The notes beneath the pieces are model-generated. The model was not told where the DNA came from and searched no databases. It saw only the letters and a list, made by a program, of their open reading frames with translations. DNA of 64,000 nt, from NCBI RefSeq assembly GCF_004379255.2, contig NC_056050.1:17353514-17417513 (forward strand), read 5' to 3'. The translations under genes and the position numbers were made by a program. The DNA is from Salvia splendens. Its lineage: Eukaryota; Streptophyta; Magnoliopsida; Lamiales; Lamiaceae. Every line of letters begins with the position of its first letter. The first letter of the stretch is position 1. Positions 1-9,740 of the stretch are shown here, piece after piece.

Positions 1-643
1 CCCTCCCTCAAACACATTATGTGTAAAGTTCCCTTATAAAACTAGGTACTTTCTTGGTTGTTGATTTAATAGCTTAATAAAATTAAAAAAAAAATACTCC
101 AGGCTAATCTGTTCTTGACTAAGATGGGTTGGAACTATGAATTTTAGCCAACGGTGTTTGACTCATTAAACTGGTAGGATTGGAGAAATTGTAGTGACTA
201 GGATTAAAATATTCAATCACAAATCTTATGAAAAATGAAAAGTAATTGCCCACAAAAATGTGACAACTTTCCCTACTCAAGAATATGGTGGTGTGAGCTA
301 GCTTATAGAAAACCATTAGTTTCACTTCATTGAATCCATTTCCTTTTTGTTCATCATTCATATCGAAGTTGAAGAATTAAAACCAGCAAATCTGCTAAAA
401 AATTGCAGCACAAGGCCCCAACTCAACAATTTGCAATATAAAAAATACTACTCCGTCCACCAATAATACACATAGTTGAGTATAACAGAATTTTAATGTA
501 AAGTAGTGAAATCCATATTATTAGTACTTATTTTGATTCTTAAAACTTTACCTATTTAGAATTGGTCTAATTTTAGTAGATGACCTAAAACGGTAAAATT
601 GGTCTATTTTTTGTGATAAAAAATATGGATATGATAAGCTCAC
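1..643 (-). other. Intron 1 of the thioredoxin f gene (left end outside window)
   Basis: Begins with a GTGAG donor at 643 on the minus strand and continues to the left edge. I found no CGPCK-encoding exon in this span, so the acceptor and exon 2 are off-window. It is AT-rich and holds no recognisable gene. A short stretch near 449-465 resembles one end of a CTCC-type MITE, but no partner end is visible. Confidence 0.6.
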
Positions 644-936
644 CACTGAGTGTACATATCAACAACAACAGTCTTATCACCGGCGGCTTTGACGATAGGC
701 CAAAAGGTATCTTTAGTAACAGCCGTCACCTTCCCTACCTCCGCCACCACCTCAACCTCCGCTGGCTCCACAGCCGCGTCCAAGCTGCATCTCACCCCCA
801 CGCTCAAGCTCAGCCTCCTCTTCATCAGCTGGGGGCAATCTCCCCGTACAAATAGCTGCTTCGCCGCAACTCCATGCACCCATGAGTTCTGCACCATTGA
901 AGTTCTAGGAACTGCACTGTATAATTGCAACGCCAT
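644..936 (-). CDS. TRXF: Thioredoxin f-type, chloroplastic, exon 1 (partial gene)
   Basis: First exon of a nuclear gene for an f-type thioredoxin of the chloroplast stroma. In the family this protein takes electrons from ferredoxin-thioredoxin reductase and reduces disulfides in Calvin-cycle enzymes such as fructose-1,6-bisphosphatase. The exon encodes 97 complete codons. Residues 1 to about 55 are Ser/Arg/Val-rich with few acids, like a transit peptide; the mature part begins the thioredoxin fold and ends in TVVVDMYTQ followed by a split Trp codon (TG/G). A GTGAG donor starts at 643, and f-type genes are known to have an intron just before the CGPC active site, so the catalytic cysteines lie in exon 2, outside the window. 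I chose the ATG at 936 because MALQLYSAVPR begins the conserved family start; an upstream in-frame ATG at 1053 would add 39 residues unlike a transit peptide. A TGGGCC element (about 1027-1032) and an AT-rich TATA-like stretch near 1003-1010 lie upstream. Confidence 0.86.
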
Positions 937-1269
937 TATAAGAAAAAGTGTGTGCAAAGGGGGAGAGACACAGAGTGATAAAGAGTGAGAATTGAAGAGA
1001 GGAATATATTTGGAGAGCAACGAAACTGGGCCGTTAATTTCTCGAATGACCAAACTGCCCTCAGGATCTTTTTATTTTTCCGAATATGCCCTAATTTTTG
1101 TGGCAATAATGTCTGCAGATTTAAATTCTTAAATCAGGAATTTGTGAGAGTAGATTTGCTGCCATAGAATTGGAGTCGAAAAATCAAAGATTTGATGTGG
1201 GAACCATTGCCATCTCGCCTTACCACTTGTGTTTTAGTTTACTCCCTAGCCCCCTCCTACTGAGAAATA

Positions 1270-1495
1270 CCACCTCCGTCTCTTTAAAGTATGAATATTC
1301 GGTTCGCCACGAGTTATAATGTATAATTGGTAATGTAAGAGAAGAATAAAAAAATAGTGTAAGTAGTGTAAGCAGAGAAGACTTCACATTATTAATAGGG
1401 TATTGCAGTGATATAAGTTGTAAATAAAATAATGTGTATGGGTAATGTACTGAACTAATAAGGAAATAGTTCATACTTTTAAAGGGCGGAGGGAG
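1270..1495. mobile_element. Stowaway-like MITE
   Basis: Imperfect terminal inverted repeats: the left end CCACCTCCGTCTCTTTAAAG pairs with the complement of the right end (CTCCCTCCGCCCTTTAAAAG), continuing through GTATGAA. TA dinucleotides flank it at 1268-1269 and 1496-1497. Non-coding. It lies upstream of the thioredoxin gene, so it could affect that promoter. Confidence 0.75.
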
Positions 1496-1754
1496 TATTA
1501 AAAATGTGAATTGAAAAGGATTATAACTCTCATTTTTATATAATTTCATATATACACTTTTGGTTGGGCACGAGTTCTGCACAATTGGTAAAGTAAGAGA
1601 GAAGTAGAAAGAAAAAGTAATTAAAGTATTGTAATTGGAGAATGAGTTGTACTTCATTAGAGAGAAAAAACTTTCAAATTTAGAAAGTGTATATTCTTGT
1701 AGGATGGATTAAAAAGAAAATAATGCATATTCTTGTGGGACATATAGAGTAATA

Positions 1755-1762
1755 AATATGAG
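1755..1762. repeat. Left 8-bp target site duplication of hAT element 1
   Basis: AATATGAG, repeated exactly at 6395-6402 outside the other terminus. Confidence 0.92.
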
Positions 1763-1778
1763 TAGAGATGCCCACGGT

Positions 1779-1975
1779 TCGAAAACCGGCGGTTCCGGTT
1801 CGGAACCGCCGGTTCCGGTTTTGGCGGAAGCGGAACCGGAACCGGACCGTGAGGCTATTTCACGGTTCCGGTTCCGGTTCGAAAACCGGGCGGTTCCGGT
1901 TCCGGTTCGGAACCGCCGGTTTTCCGGCGGTTTTGGCGGTTCCGGTTATTGAACCGGCGGTTTCGCCGGTTCAAT
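1779..1975. repeat. GGTTCCGG subterminal array, left end of hAT element 1
   Basis: About 200 bp built almost entirely from GGTTCCGGTTC, AACCGGCGGTT and their complements, so it is self-complementary. hAT transposases are known to bind short repeated subterminal motifs; that this motif is the binding site here is inference. Followed by a poly-T tract near 1978-2003. Confidence 0.85.
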
Positions 1976-1977
1976 AA

Positions 1978-2009
<32 letters not shown>

Positions 2010-2260
2010 GAAATTTGGCTTTATACAACAAATCGGAACAAGACAATGCATAATTCAAGCACAAATAAGACGAATAAGGAGAAAATGAAATAAATTTTAT
2101 TGATTTTGAGTTGTAAGTTGTAACGGACAACGATACATTACAATTTACAATACATAAGTATACAATACAACAACATACAACAATGTAATATAATTTACAA
2201 GTGTCGTCGGGCGTCGGCTCGTCGCCTCGTCGGACTCGGAAGGTAAATTTAAAAAAAAAT

Positions 2261-2404
2261 GAAATGGGGGGGAAAAAGGAAAAATTGAAAAGGGCTTGAG
2301 ATCAACTTAAACTTTCAAAGTTAAACTTTTCAAATTTAAGTTGAGTTGCCTACGTATCCACAATTTTATTGAGGAATCAAAGCCCACGTAGTTCTCTTAC
2401 CTTG
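2261..2404. repeat. Direct repeat D1 in the 3' region of hAT element 1
   Basis: About 144 bp, nearly identical to 2749-2891. Both copies contain AGGGCTTGAG, TTTAAGTTGAG and CCTACGTATCCACAATTTTA in order. The two copies flank the pair of long hairpins. hAT element 2 has a single copy of this segment (about 18820-18925, opposite strand), so a single copy is probably ancestral. Confidence 0.85.
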
Positions 2405-2611
2405 GGATCAACCCTTTTTTCTTGCAAAATGTTGCCCATTTTCTAAGCAAACACATATCAACACGCTATATACACATTGCTACATTTCTAATAGGGGCAA
2501 TTTGATCTTCCAAAGCAATCAATGCAGCAATGTGTATATAGCGTGCTGATATGTGTTTGCTTAGAAAATGGGCAACATTTTGCAAGAAAAAAAGGTTGAT
2601 TCCAAGGTAAG
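2396..2611. repeat. Long inverted repeat A (91-bp arms) in hAT element 1
   Basis: Left arm 2396-2486 and right arm 2521-2611 are reverse complements at about 87 of 91 positions by eye, with a 34-bp spacer. It overlaps the last 9 bases of direct repeat D1 and abuts inverted repeat B. No homology to the transposase coding sequence was seen. Confidence 0.9.
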
Positions 2612-2753
2612 ATTTCATAGATCATTCAGGATGCGGCTAAGTTGTACTTGAAGATCATTAAAATATATTCCGCATTTGATATTTATCAAATGGGGAATAT
2701 ATTTTAATGATCTTCAAGTACAACATAGCCGCATCCTGAATGATCTATGAAAT
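2612..2753. repeat. Near-perfect palindrome B (70-bp arms, 2-bp loop)
   Basis: Left arm 2612-2681 and right arm 2684-2753 are reverse complements at 68 of 70 positions by eye, around the centre TTTGATATTTATCAAA. It directly abuts inverted repeat A. It would form a long hairpin in either strand or in a read-through transcript. Confidence 0.92.
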
Positions 2754-2891
2754 AGGGGGAAAAAAAAAAAATTGAAAAGGGCTTGAGCTCAACTTAAACT
2801 TTCGAAGTTAAACTTTTCAAATTTAAGTTGAGGTGCCTACGTATCCACAATTTTATTGAGGAATCAAAGCCCACGTAGTTCTCTTACCTTG
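2749..2891. repeat. Direct repeat D2 in the 3' region of hAT element 1
   Basis: Second copy of the D1 sequence, lying between palindrome B and the transposase stop codon, which is 54 bp further on. Confidence 0.85.
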
Positions 2892-2944
2892 CTTACCTTT
2901 TTGGTCGGCAGTGCTCGCCGTTCACCGCCCCCGTCGACTCATTG

Positions 2945-5533
2945 CTAATGTTGAGTGCTATCGCTTCTGACCTCGTCATCGCCATCGGAAGAAAATTCTT
3001 CACCATCACTCTCTACACGGAAGTCGAAATCCGGCTCTTGTGCTCTCATGTCCGCCTTTGCCCAATCGTCAAGTAACATAGTGGCTTCCATGTTCTTGGC
3101 GGAGAGATTGCTCCTTTTGTCGTCTAGGACACAACCGCCGACACTAAAAGCTTGTTCAACGGCGACGGTGGAAGCGGGAACGGCGAATATCTCCTTAGCC
3201 ATGATGGAGAGTATCGGAAACTCTTTGTCATGTGTTCCCCACCAATTAAGGACGTCAATTTGTTGAGTAGGAGGACCTGCATCTTGAAAAATAGAGCGCG
3301 ATTCCAAATATATATCTAATTCACTAGTCGCTCTAGTCCTATTGGTTGTAGTACCGTATAGATCTTGCAATTGTGATACTACGTCGGGATCGATCATGAC
3401 ATTGGAAAAATCCCCTCCACCAAAATCAAATGTAGAAGGACTAGGAGGAGCACGTACCTGGTGAGCGGTGTTATACCGCATTTCATATTCCGCGTAGAGA
3501 GAACGAAGTGCACTATCTAACCTATGTTTGATTTCATCAACATCCGGAATACTTAGTTCGAAGCATTCTCCTCTTGTCAAGCCCATTTCGCGGAGTTGAG
3601 AAAAATCCAAAGCGTGCAAACAACCATAGTACATGTCTAAAATTTTATAAACACCATGCAACTTCCACTTTGGATCCAAGCATTTTGCAATCAAAAACAC
3701 ATTTGGAATACGTGAAAAATATTTTAACCATTTTTCAACCATGTAAAACAAAATAGCCTTCAACTCAACGAATTGAGTATTTTTCACACAAGTTTTAAAA
3801 CCAATTGCCACATACATGCAATGCTCCAAAACGCGCACAGAAGTAGGATAATAAACACCGGATAACTCAACAGTGGCATTTTTGAAAGCGCGGAATAATC
3901 GAAATAAATCCATGCTGTGGTCCCAACAAGCGGGTATCAAAATCAAATCAGAAGGAACATGAGGACAACTTCTAAAAAAATCACATAAATACTCAATGTG
4001 GTTCAAAGTCGACTCCAACATATCATATGTCGAGTTCCACCGAGTTGAAACATCCAAACGAAAGTTGGTGTACCTGCATTGCTTACCATGACAATATCTC
4101 TTCCAAGCTCTACCAATAGGAGCTTTGTTATGAATCAACTTCACAGCAGTTCTAATAGGATCAACATACTTTTGCCACAAATCGATGGCATCTTGAACAC
4201 ACAAATTCAAAATATGGGCAATACATCGCACATGGAAATATTTACCATCAATAACAGGAGAACATGCACTGATTAAATCATCTATGCTAGCAGTGTTAGC
4301 GCTAGCATTGTCAAAACCAATAGAAAAAATTTTATTGATCAATTGAAATTCATTCAAAACTTGAATGATCAATTGAGCAATTGCTTGTGCAGTGTGTGGT
4401 GCGGGAAATTCCCGAAATGCAATCAAACGTTTGTTTAAAGTCCAACTGTGATCAACGAAATGCACCGTGATGCCCATATACGAATTTTTACAAAAACAAT
4501 CAGTCCACACATCAGAACAAATAGAAACTTTATGCCCTAAGTTAATAATAAACGTACCTAATTGCGCCTTCTTTTCCATGCATTGTCGAACAACGGCTCG
4601 CGTCATTGAAGTTCGACTCAATTTTCTTGCAGCGGCATTATATACTTGCCGCATACTCGACTCAAAAGCATCGTTATCAAAAGCATTGAATGGAAAATGT
4701 TTCATAACGGCAAATCTAGACATCACATTAAGAGCATTTTTGTGATCATATTTCAAAAGAGTATTGCTACACATACCTGATGTTTGGGATGAACCCGTCG
4801 TCCCACTTCCGACTCCATGTTGAAAGTTGAGTTGAGTTTGGGTTGGAGCGATACCAAACTCGACCGGATGCGCTTTCTCCAGGTGACGGGTAAATGTACC
4901 GTACCCTCCACCCTTTCGGAATGTGTATACGTTTTCGCAATAGTTGCAATACACATTATAAGTGTTTGGATCGTTACTATCTTGTACCCTCTTGAAATGT
5001 TTCACGAAGATGTTTGAGGTTAAAGACCTTTCAGCTGGTCTAGGAGGTTGAGGAGGTTGTCCACGTCCACGACCACCACGACCACGCCGACTCCTTGGTG
5101 GTGGTGGGGGTGGCATTTCTTGAACCTCTTCTACCTCCTCCCCCTCCTCCTCGTCGTCATCATCATCATCATCATCGTCTTCATCAACATTCACGGGGGT
5201 TGGACTTTGTTGGGAATAGGCACCGCGACCGGGAGCACCACTACCGGTACCAACATAAGCATCGCCTTGGTATTGAGAGCGAGAGAGAGCAATAGCATGT
5301 GCCACATCTTGCTCTTCTCGAGCCTACAAAATAATATTTGTATTGTAAATACAAAATAAAATTATGAACAATAATGAAATGTAATTCAAAATTAATGAAA
5401 TTAGTAGATAATAAATATTAACCTGCCACTCATCCATGTTCATTTGAGAAATTTCATCAATAACGGATCTCCGAGATGGCCTCTTGGCCTTTCCCTTTCC
5501 CTTATCAACACGACCTTCTCGGGATGAAGACAT
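2945..5533 (-). CDS. hAT transposase (BED zinc finger, two exons, 829 aa)
   Basis: Cut-and-paste transposase of hAT element 1. Exon 1 is 5533-5423 (37 codons from ATG, basic KGKGKAKRPSRR stretch, a likely nuclear signal); a GT-AG intron spans 5422-5324 (99 bp); exon 2 is 5323-2945. In order: an acidic run of Asp/Glu near residues 84-103; a proline and RG-rich linker; a BED-type zinc finger with Cys163, Cys166, His184 and His189; the RNase-H-like core with CSDVWTD near 306-312 and FDNASAN near 374-380, offering two of the catalytic acids; HVRCIAHILNL near 401-411; and the C-terminal hAT dimerisation block (NWWGTH near 730, VEQAFS near 759-764, which contains the likely third acid). The length suits plant hAT transposases. 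There is no frameshift or internal stop, unlike its relative at 14.3-18.8 kb. The splice sites are inferred from consensus and from matching exon structure in that relative. Assignment of individual catalytic residues is inference. Confidence 0.92.
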
Positions 5534-5804
5534 ATTGGAATGGTATGTAGAAATGTAGAAATATGGAATAATATATTTTTTTTTGTTTTAGTAATTGAGA
5601 AAGAAAGACAACTTATAGAACTACGGGAACAAGTATAACTGTATAAGTGTATAACAATGCGTAATAAGAGTAGCAATTGCGTAATTAAATGGAAGCACAA
5701 TAGCACAAATGAGAAATTGGAGACAAAGAGAGAGAATTGAGAGATTGAAGAGAGAAACTCTTATTAACACAAGAGTGGGGTGAATGTAAATGAGGATAGA
5801 GGGG

Positions 5805-5815
5805 GGTATTTATAG
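5805..5815 (-). promoter_or_regulatory. Putative TATA box of the hAT transposase
   Basis: CTATAAATACC on the minus strand, about 270 bp upstream of the ATG at 5533. The related element has a similar TAAATACCCCCC segment at 14074-14085 ahead of its transposase. Confidence 0.5.
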
Positions 5816-5892
5816 AAAAAAATGAGGGGGAAAATGGAAGAATTCGAATTTGAAATTTAAAAAAAAAAAAAAAAAATTTGAATTTTCACAAA

Positions 5893-6383
5893 ACCGGCGG
5901 TTTTGGCGGAAAACCGCCGGAACCGGCGGAACCGCCGGTTTCCGGGCCAAAACCGCCGGTTTCCGAAATAAAACCGCCGGTTCGGTCAACGAACCGTCTG
6001 CAAAAGCTGCTCCATTGTCGCCTCGTGATCCGCGCCGCCTCGAAAGTCACTAAACCGGCGGTTAACCGCCGGTTTTTTCCGGTTAACCGCCGGTTAACCG
6101 CCGAAAAACCGGCGGTTTCGACCGTTTTTCAGCGCCGGAACCGGCCCTCATCCACCTGCCTCGATTTCAGCGTCGGAACCGGCGGTTCCACGGTTAACCG
6201 CCGGTTCCGAACCGTCCCGAACCGCCGGTTCGGTGACGGTTCCGGTTCGAAATATCTTGAACCTGAACCGGACCGCGAACCGAATTGCGCCGGTTCCGGT
6301 TCGGGAATATTGCGCCGGTTCCGGTTCCGGTTCCGGAACCGCCGGTTCCGGTTCGGCGGTTAACCGCCGGAACCGGAACCGGT
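5893..6383. repeat. GGTTCCGG subterminal array, right end of hAT element 1
   Basis: The same motif set as at the left end but spread over about 490 bp and interrupted near 6000-6050 by ordinary sequence. It lies upstream of the transposase promoter. The longer array on this side gives the element unequal ends, as in many hAT elements. Confidence 0.85.
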
Positions 6384-6394
6384 GGGCATGTCTA

Positions 6395-6402
6395 AATATG
6401 AG
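6395..6402. repeat. Right 8-bp target site duplication of hAT element 1
   Basis: AATATGAG, the exact partner of 1755-1762. Confidence 0.92.
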
Positions 6403-6870
6403 TAGAATCAATTAATGAAAACTGAGGCACACTTATCATTAGTAGTAAACTAAAATGGAACCTTTACTGACGGATGACCCAGAAATGATAAAAACAGGTC
6501 TCCTATTGTTGGATGAAGGGAGTATTATGAGACACGCTCTTGTGCACAGTGAACTTGAGTCAAACAAGACCTAGCTCTCAGTTTGACCCGACCCGAACCA
6601 ACATATTTTCATTTTATTTAAATAATAAAAAGTACTGAACCCAAATCTCAAACAGATGTAGTTTCCGTTTGGAACATTTTTCACCAAATTATTATAGGTG
6701 GAGGAAGGTGGGAACAGTATAGGAAAAAGAGATGAGACGACGACGTAGAGTAGGAAAAGACGATGGGGATGGAGGTGTGGACGAGGCGGTGGTAGGGGAC
6801 GAATGGGAGGAGGCGATAGTGTTAGGAGGGGGACGACATTGGTACAAGAGGAAAGCAGAGATAACGACAG
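6403..6870. other. Intergenic, no recognised feature
   Basis: Between hAT element 1 and the next TIR element. A purine-rich stretch at 6730-6830 reads open on both strands but shows no domain, and no splice or start context persuades me that it codes. Confidence 0.5.
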
Positions 6871-7149
6871 TAAGGCCCTACTTGGTATGGTGGAATGGAA
6901 TGACATTCCTACCTCCATTCTATTCCTTTGTTTGGTAATTTTTTTTCTTAGGAATCATCATTCCATTCCAAATGGGTATAGTCATTCCATCCATTTAGCA
7001 AAGGAACGGCCATTTCATTCCATTTCATTCTCCTTTATTCTTATTTTAAATTTTAGCAAAATTATATAAATATTATTTAATATTATATTAAAATTTAATA
7101 TAATCTCAATTTTATAATAAAAATAAAAATTTTAATATTTGAAAATAAA

Positions 7150-7227
7150 ATCCACACACACCCCCACACTAACACATGCGCGCGCGCACACACACCACCA
7201 CCACCACCCCACACACCCACCCACACG
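7150..7227. repeat. CA/CCA-rich simple repeat (left part)
   Basis: Runs of CACACA, CACCAC and GCGCGC. The array is split by the hAT-type element at 7228-7902 and resumes on its other side. Confidence 0.85.
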
Positions 7228-7902
7228 TAGGGATGTCAGTGTAGCCCGCAACCCGTGGGCTGTCCCGAATAGCCCGCCAAATTTATAGAGTTAGGACTGG
7301 AAATTTCTAGCCCGATAAAATTAAAACCCGATTAACCCGCAACTCGTTAGGGTCATACCCGAAAACCCGATAAAATTTCTATTATTCTATTTTTTCACTC
7401 TTAATTCGACATTTCATTGATTAATTTTATAATATAGATAACTAAAAAATATCTTCCAATTTTATATTAAATATACAAATTACATATTGAATTTTTATTA
7501 ATATAATAATTGATAAATAAATTATAAACTTCAAATTCACTAAAAAAATATTTAAATTTCTAATATATGCATTAAAATTTCACGAAATATCTCGAATATT
7601 AGTATTTGATCATGTTTATGATTGAGTTTAAGCATATATCCCAAATTTATCGTAATTAAATATTCTACATTTTATGAATATAACTAATTTTCATCATTAT
7701 TTATTGGATTGATCGCATGTTAATCTTATCGGTAGCAACTCGATTAACTTGTTTGGCTAGCCCGAAACCTGAGCTTTTAGGTTTATGGTTGAACTTTTAT
7801 AACCCGAAAGAAATCACAACCCAGCTAACCTGCACCCGATTGACCCGTAACCTGAATAGGGTTGGCCCGAAACCCGACGGGCCGACCCGATTGACATCCC
7901 TA
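7228..7902. mobile_element. Small non-autonomous hAT element (TAGGGATGTCA ends)
   Basis: Left terminus TAGGGATGTCAGTGTAGCCC, right terminus (complement) TAGGGATGTCAATCGGGTCG. Flanking 8-mers CCCACACG (7220-7227) and CACACACG (7903-7910) differ at one base, as expected of an hAT target duplication. About 675 bp, AT-rich core, no coding capacity. A second copy lies at about 45040-45673. Confidence 0.82.
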
Positions 7903-8104
7903 CACACACGCATACTAACACATATGCACACACACACCACCACCATAGTACACACACACTAACACCACCATAGTACACACACACGAACGCACACTAACAC
8001 ATATGCACAAACACACTACCACCACACCACATATGCACACACACAACACCACATACACACACACACCGCCACACGTACACACACAACACCACATATACGC
8101 ACAC
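7903..8104. repeat. CA-rich simple repeat (right part)
   Basis: ACACACAC with CACCACC and ATATGCACACAC variants. It continues the array at 7150-7227 across the inserted hAT element. Confidence 0.85.
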
Positions 8105-8387
8105 AAGAAAAATATTAGGCAAAAATATTTTTGATTAAATATATTTTTTGGTATAATCAATATATTAATTATTCATATTTCATTCCATTCCGTTTCTATA
8201 TTATTTGTAGTTATCAAACATAGGAATGAAATCAATCAAGGAATAACAATTCTATTCTCTTTATGTTCCTTATGCTTATCAAACACAAGAATGGAATGGA
8301 ATGGAATGGAATTGTCATTCCATTCCCATCTTCATTCCATTCCCATCTCCATTTTCATTCGCTCCTCATTCCATTCCATTATACCAA

Positions 8388-8730
8388 GAATCAAAAGAGA
8401 TGAGGAGGGATAAGAGAACTTGAGAAGAAGATGTGTACTCGCACACACAAGTGTTTGTTAGTTATTTTATTTTTGGGAAGCATTATTGAACAAACTTGTC
8501 AAATATGACTAATCCGGATCCTAAACATAATATATTTATTCGAATGTTGCCAAGAATTGACAGAACTGCTAAATTTTTACAATATTATAGTTCCATTCAC
8601 AATGTGTATTGCGATGATACCAACCCAAATTTTAGTCAATATCAACCGTTAAGGGCAACGAAACATTAGGGGTTTTAAGGTTCAATATACAAATTTCAGA
8701 TGTATTTTAACTTTTTTTAATAAAAAAGAT
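8388..8730. other. Intergenic, no recognised feature
   Basis: AT-rich unique-looking sequence between two TIR elements; no open reading frame or repeat of note. Confidence 0.5.
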
Positions 8731-9088
8731 TAAAGTCTAATTTTGGTCCCTTACATTTGCTCTAAAATTCTTTTTGGTCTCATACATTAAGTTTATGACC
8801 TTTTGGTTCATAACATATTGTTTTGGTCCAAAATAACCATTTTCTGTTAAAATTAACAGTCAAAATGTTTGATCAATTTAATAACTTAATTATAATCTAG
8901 GACAAAAGTCCAATTTTAGTCTCGTACATTTTCCATAAAATTCTTTTCAGTCCCATACATTAAGTTTGTGATCTTGTTTTGGACCAAAATGTATCAAAAC
9001 AATATGTTAGGATCAAAAGGTCACTAACTTAATTTATGAGACCAAAAAGAACTTTAGGACAAATGTAAGGGACCAAAATTGAACTTTA
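8731..9088. mobile_element. Foldback/TIR element (long terminal inverted repeats)
   Basis: The first about 65 bp (TAAAGTCTAATTTTGGTCCC and on through the GGTCTCATACATTAAG block) are the reverse complement of the last 65 bp (ending AGGGACCAAAATTGAACTTT A). Degenerate internal copies of GGTCCCATACATT also occur. No coding. The superfamily is not decided because I see no clear target duplication. Confidence 0.65.
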
Positions 9089-9474
9089 GTCAATAATGTA
9101 AGTGTTTATTAATAATGTCCTAAGAGCATCCACAATGGCTCAAAACTCATTCGGACGATCAGTCGTCCGCCCTCGTTCGGCCACTGCAGGCCGACGGACG
9201 AGCGTGCGGGCAAAGGATCACATTTGCCTCGTCCGACCTATTGTACGCCCACTGCAGGGGCCAGAACGATAGGTCCAGACAATAAAAAGTCAATTTTTAA
9301 ATATTAAAAAAAAATCAATTTTTAGTAAAAAAAATAATTTTTAAATTTAAATTAAAAAACTATAATTTCATAACAATCCATACTAAAAGATGGATCCGAT
9401 TAGTAAAAGACTATATTTTGTAGAATATAATCCTTCATTTTAGATACACAAGTTTTGCATAGCTTAAGTAAACC

Positions 9475-9595
9475 TTTTATAGACAGGTTTTTCAACTCTA
9501 ACTTTCATTGTGACTTCAATGTGGGATAAATGGTTGTTTTATAGATAGGTTCTTAACTCCATGTTTCTTTGTGATTTCGATGTGGGACATTTAGT
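9475..9595. repeat. Two imperfect tandem copies of a ~61-bp unit
   Basis: Both copies run TTTTATAGAYAGGT, then an AACTC-like segment, then TGTGATTTCRATGTGGGA. Confidence 0.6.
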
Positions 9596-9654
9596 TTACA
9601 CTTAAAAGAGAGTTTTTGATGCTTTATGTATAAGTTTGTTTGATTTCAATACAA

Positions 9655-9740
9655 AATCTATGTTTAGTCTAGTGGTGAATGTGTCTTGAAAAATTATGGA
9701 GTTTGTAGGTTCAAACCCCAATTTCAAAATTTAATTTTTA
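9655..9740 (+). mobile_element. Candidate tRNA-derived SINE head
   Basis: AGTCTAGTGGTGAATG resembles a pol III A box and GGTTCAAACCCC a B box, about 37 bp apart, as in tRNA-related SINE heads. No clear tail or target duplication was found, so this is tentative. Confidence 0.35.

Larger units (their letters stand above)
1763..6394 (-). mobile_element. Intact hAT DNA transposon (element 1)
   Basis: A 4.6-kb element bounded by short terminal inverted repeats: left TAGAGATGCCCACGGTTC, right (complement) TAGACATGCCCACCGGTTCC. An exact 8-bp target duplication AATATGAG sits at 1755-1762 and 6395-6402. TAGRGATG-type ends, an 8-bp duplication and a BED-finger/hAT transposase inside are together diagnostic of the hAT superfamily. 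Dense GGTTCCGG arrays occupy both ends. The transposase on the minus strand has no stop codon or frameshift, so the element may be autonomous. Two long hairpins lie between the transposase stop and the left end. Confidence 0.93.
6874..8387. mobile_element. TIR element with GGAATGGAATG ends, containing nested repeats
   Basis: Left end GGCCCTACTTGGTATGGTGG continues into AATGGAATGA. The complement of the right end is CTTGGTATAATGGAATGGAA followed by TGA, so about 23 bp are shared. The left end is preceded by TAA and has 7 bases (GGCCCTA) missing at the right. GGCCCT-TTGG termini next to TAA resemble Tourist/PIF-type MITEs. The interior has been expanded by CA-rich simple repeats and by a hAT-type insertion. 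Confidence 0.55.

Noticed and set aside
613..988. Open frames on the plus strand across the thioredoxin exon
   Set aside because: They are antisense to a well-supported conserved exon and show no domain of their own.
1758..1977. Two overlapping plus-strand frames of Arg/Gly/Val-rich protein
   Set aside because: They are translations of the GGTTCCGG array, whose codon bias keeps several frames open. The same applies to frames at 5850-6415 and 13747-14041.
5048..5359. Plus-strand frames with His- and Thr-rich runs
   Set aside because: Antisense to the Asp/Glu and Pro runs of the hAT transposase.
7915..8160. Cys/Val-rich minus-strand frame
   Set aside because: Encoded by the CA/GT simple repeat; not a plausible protein.
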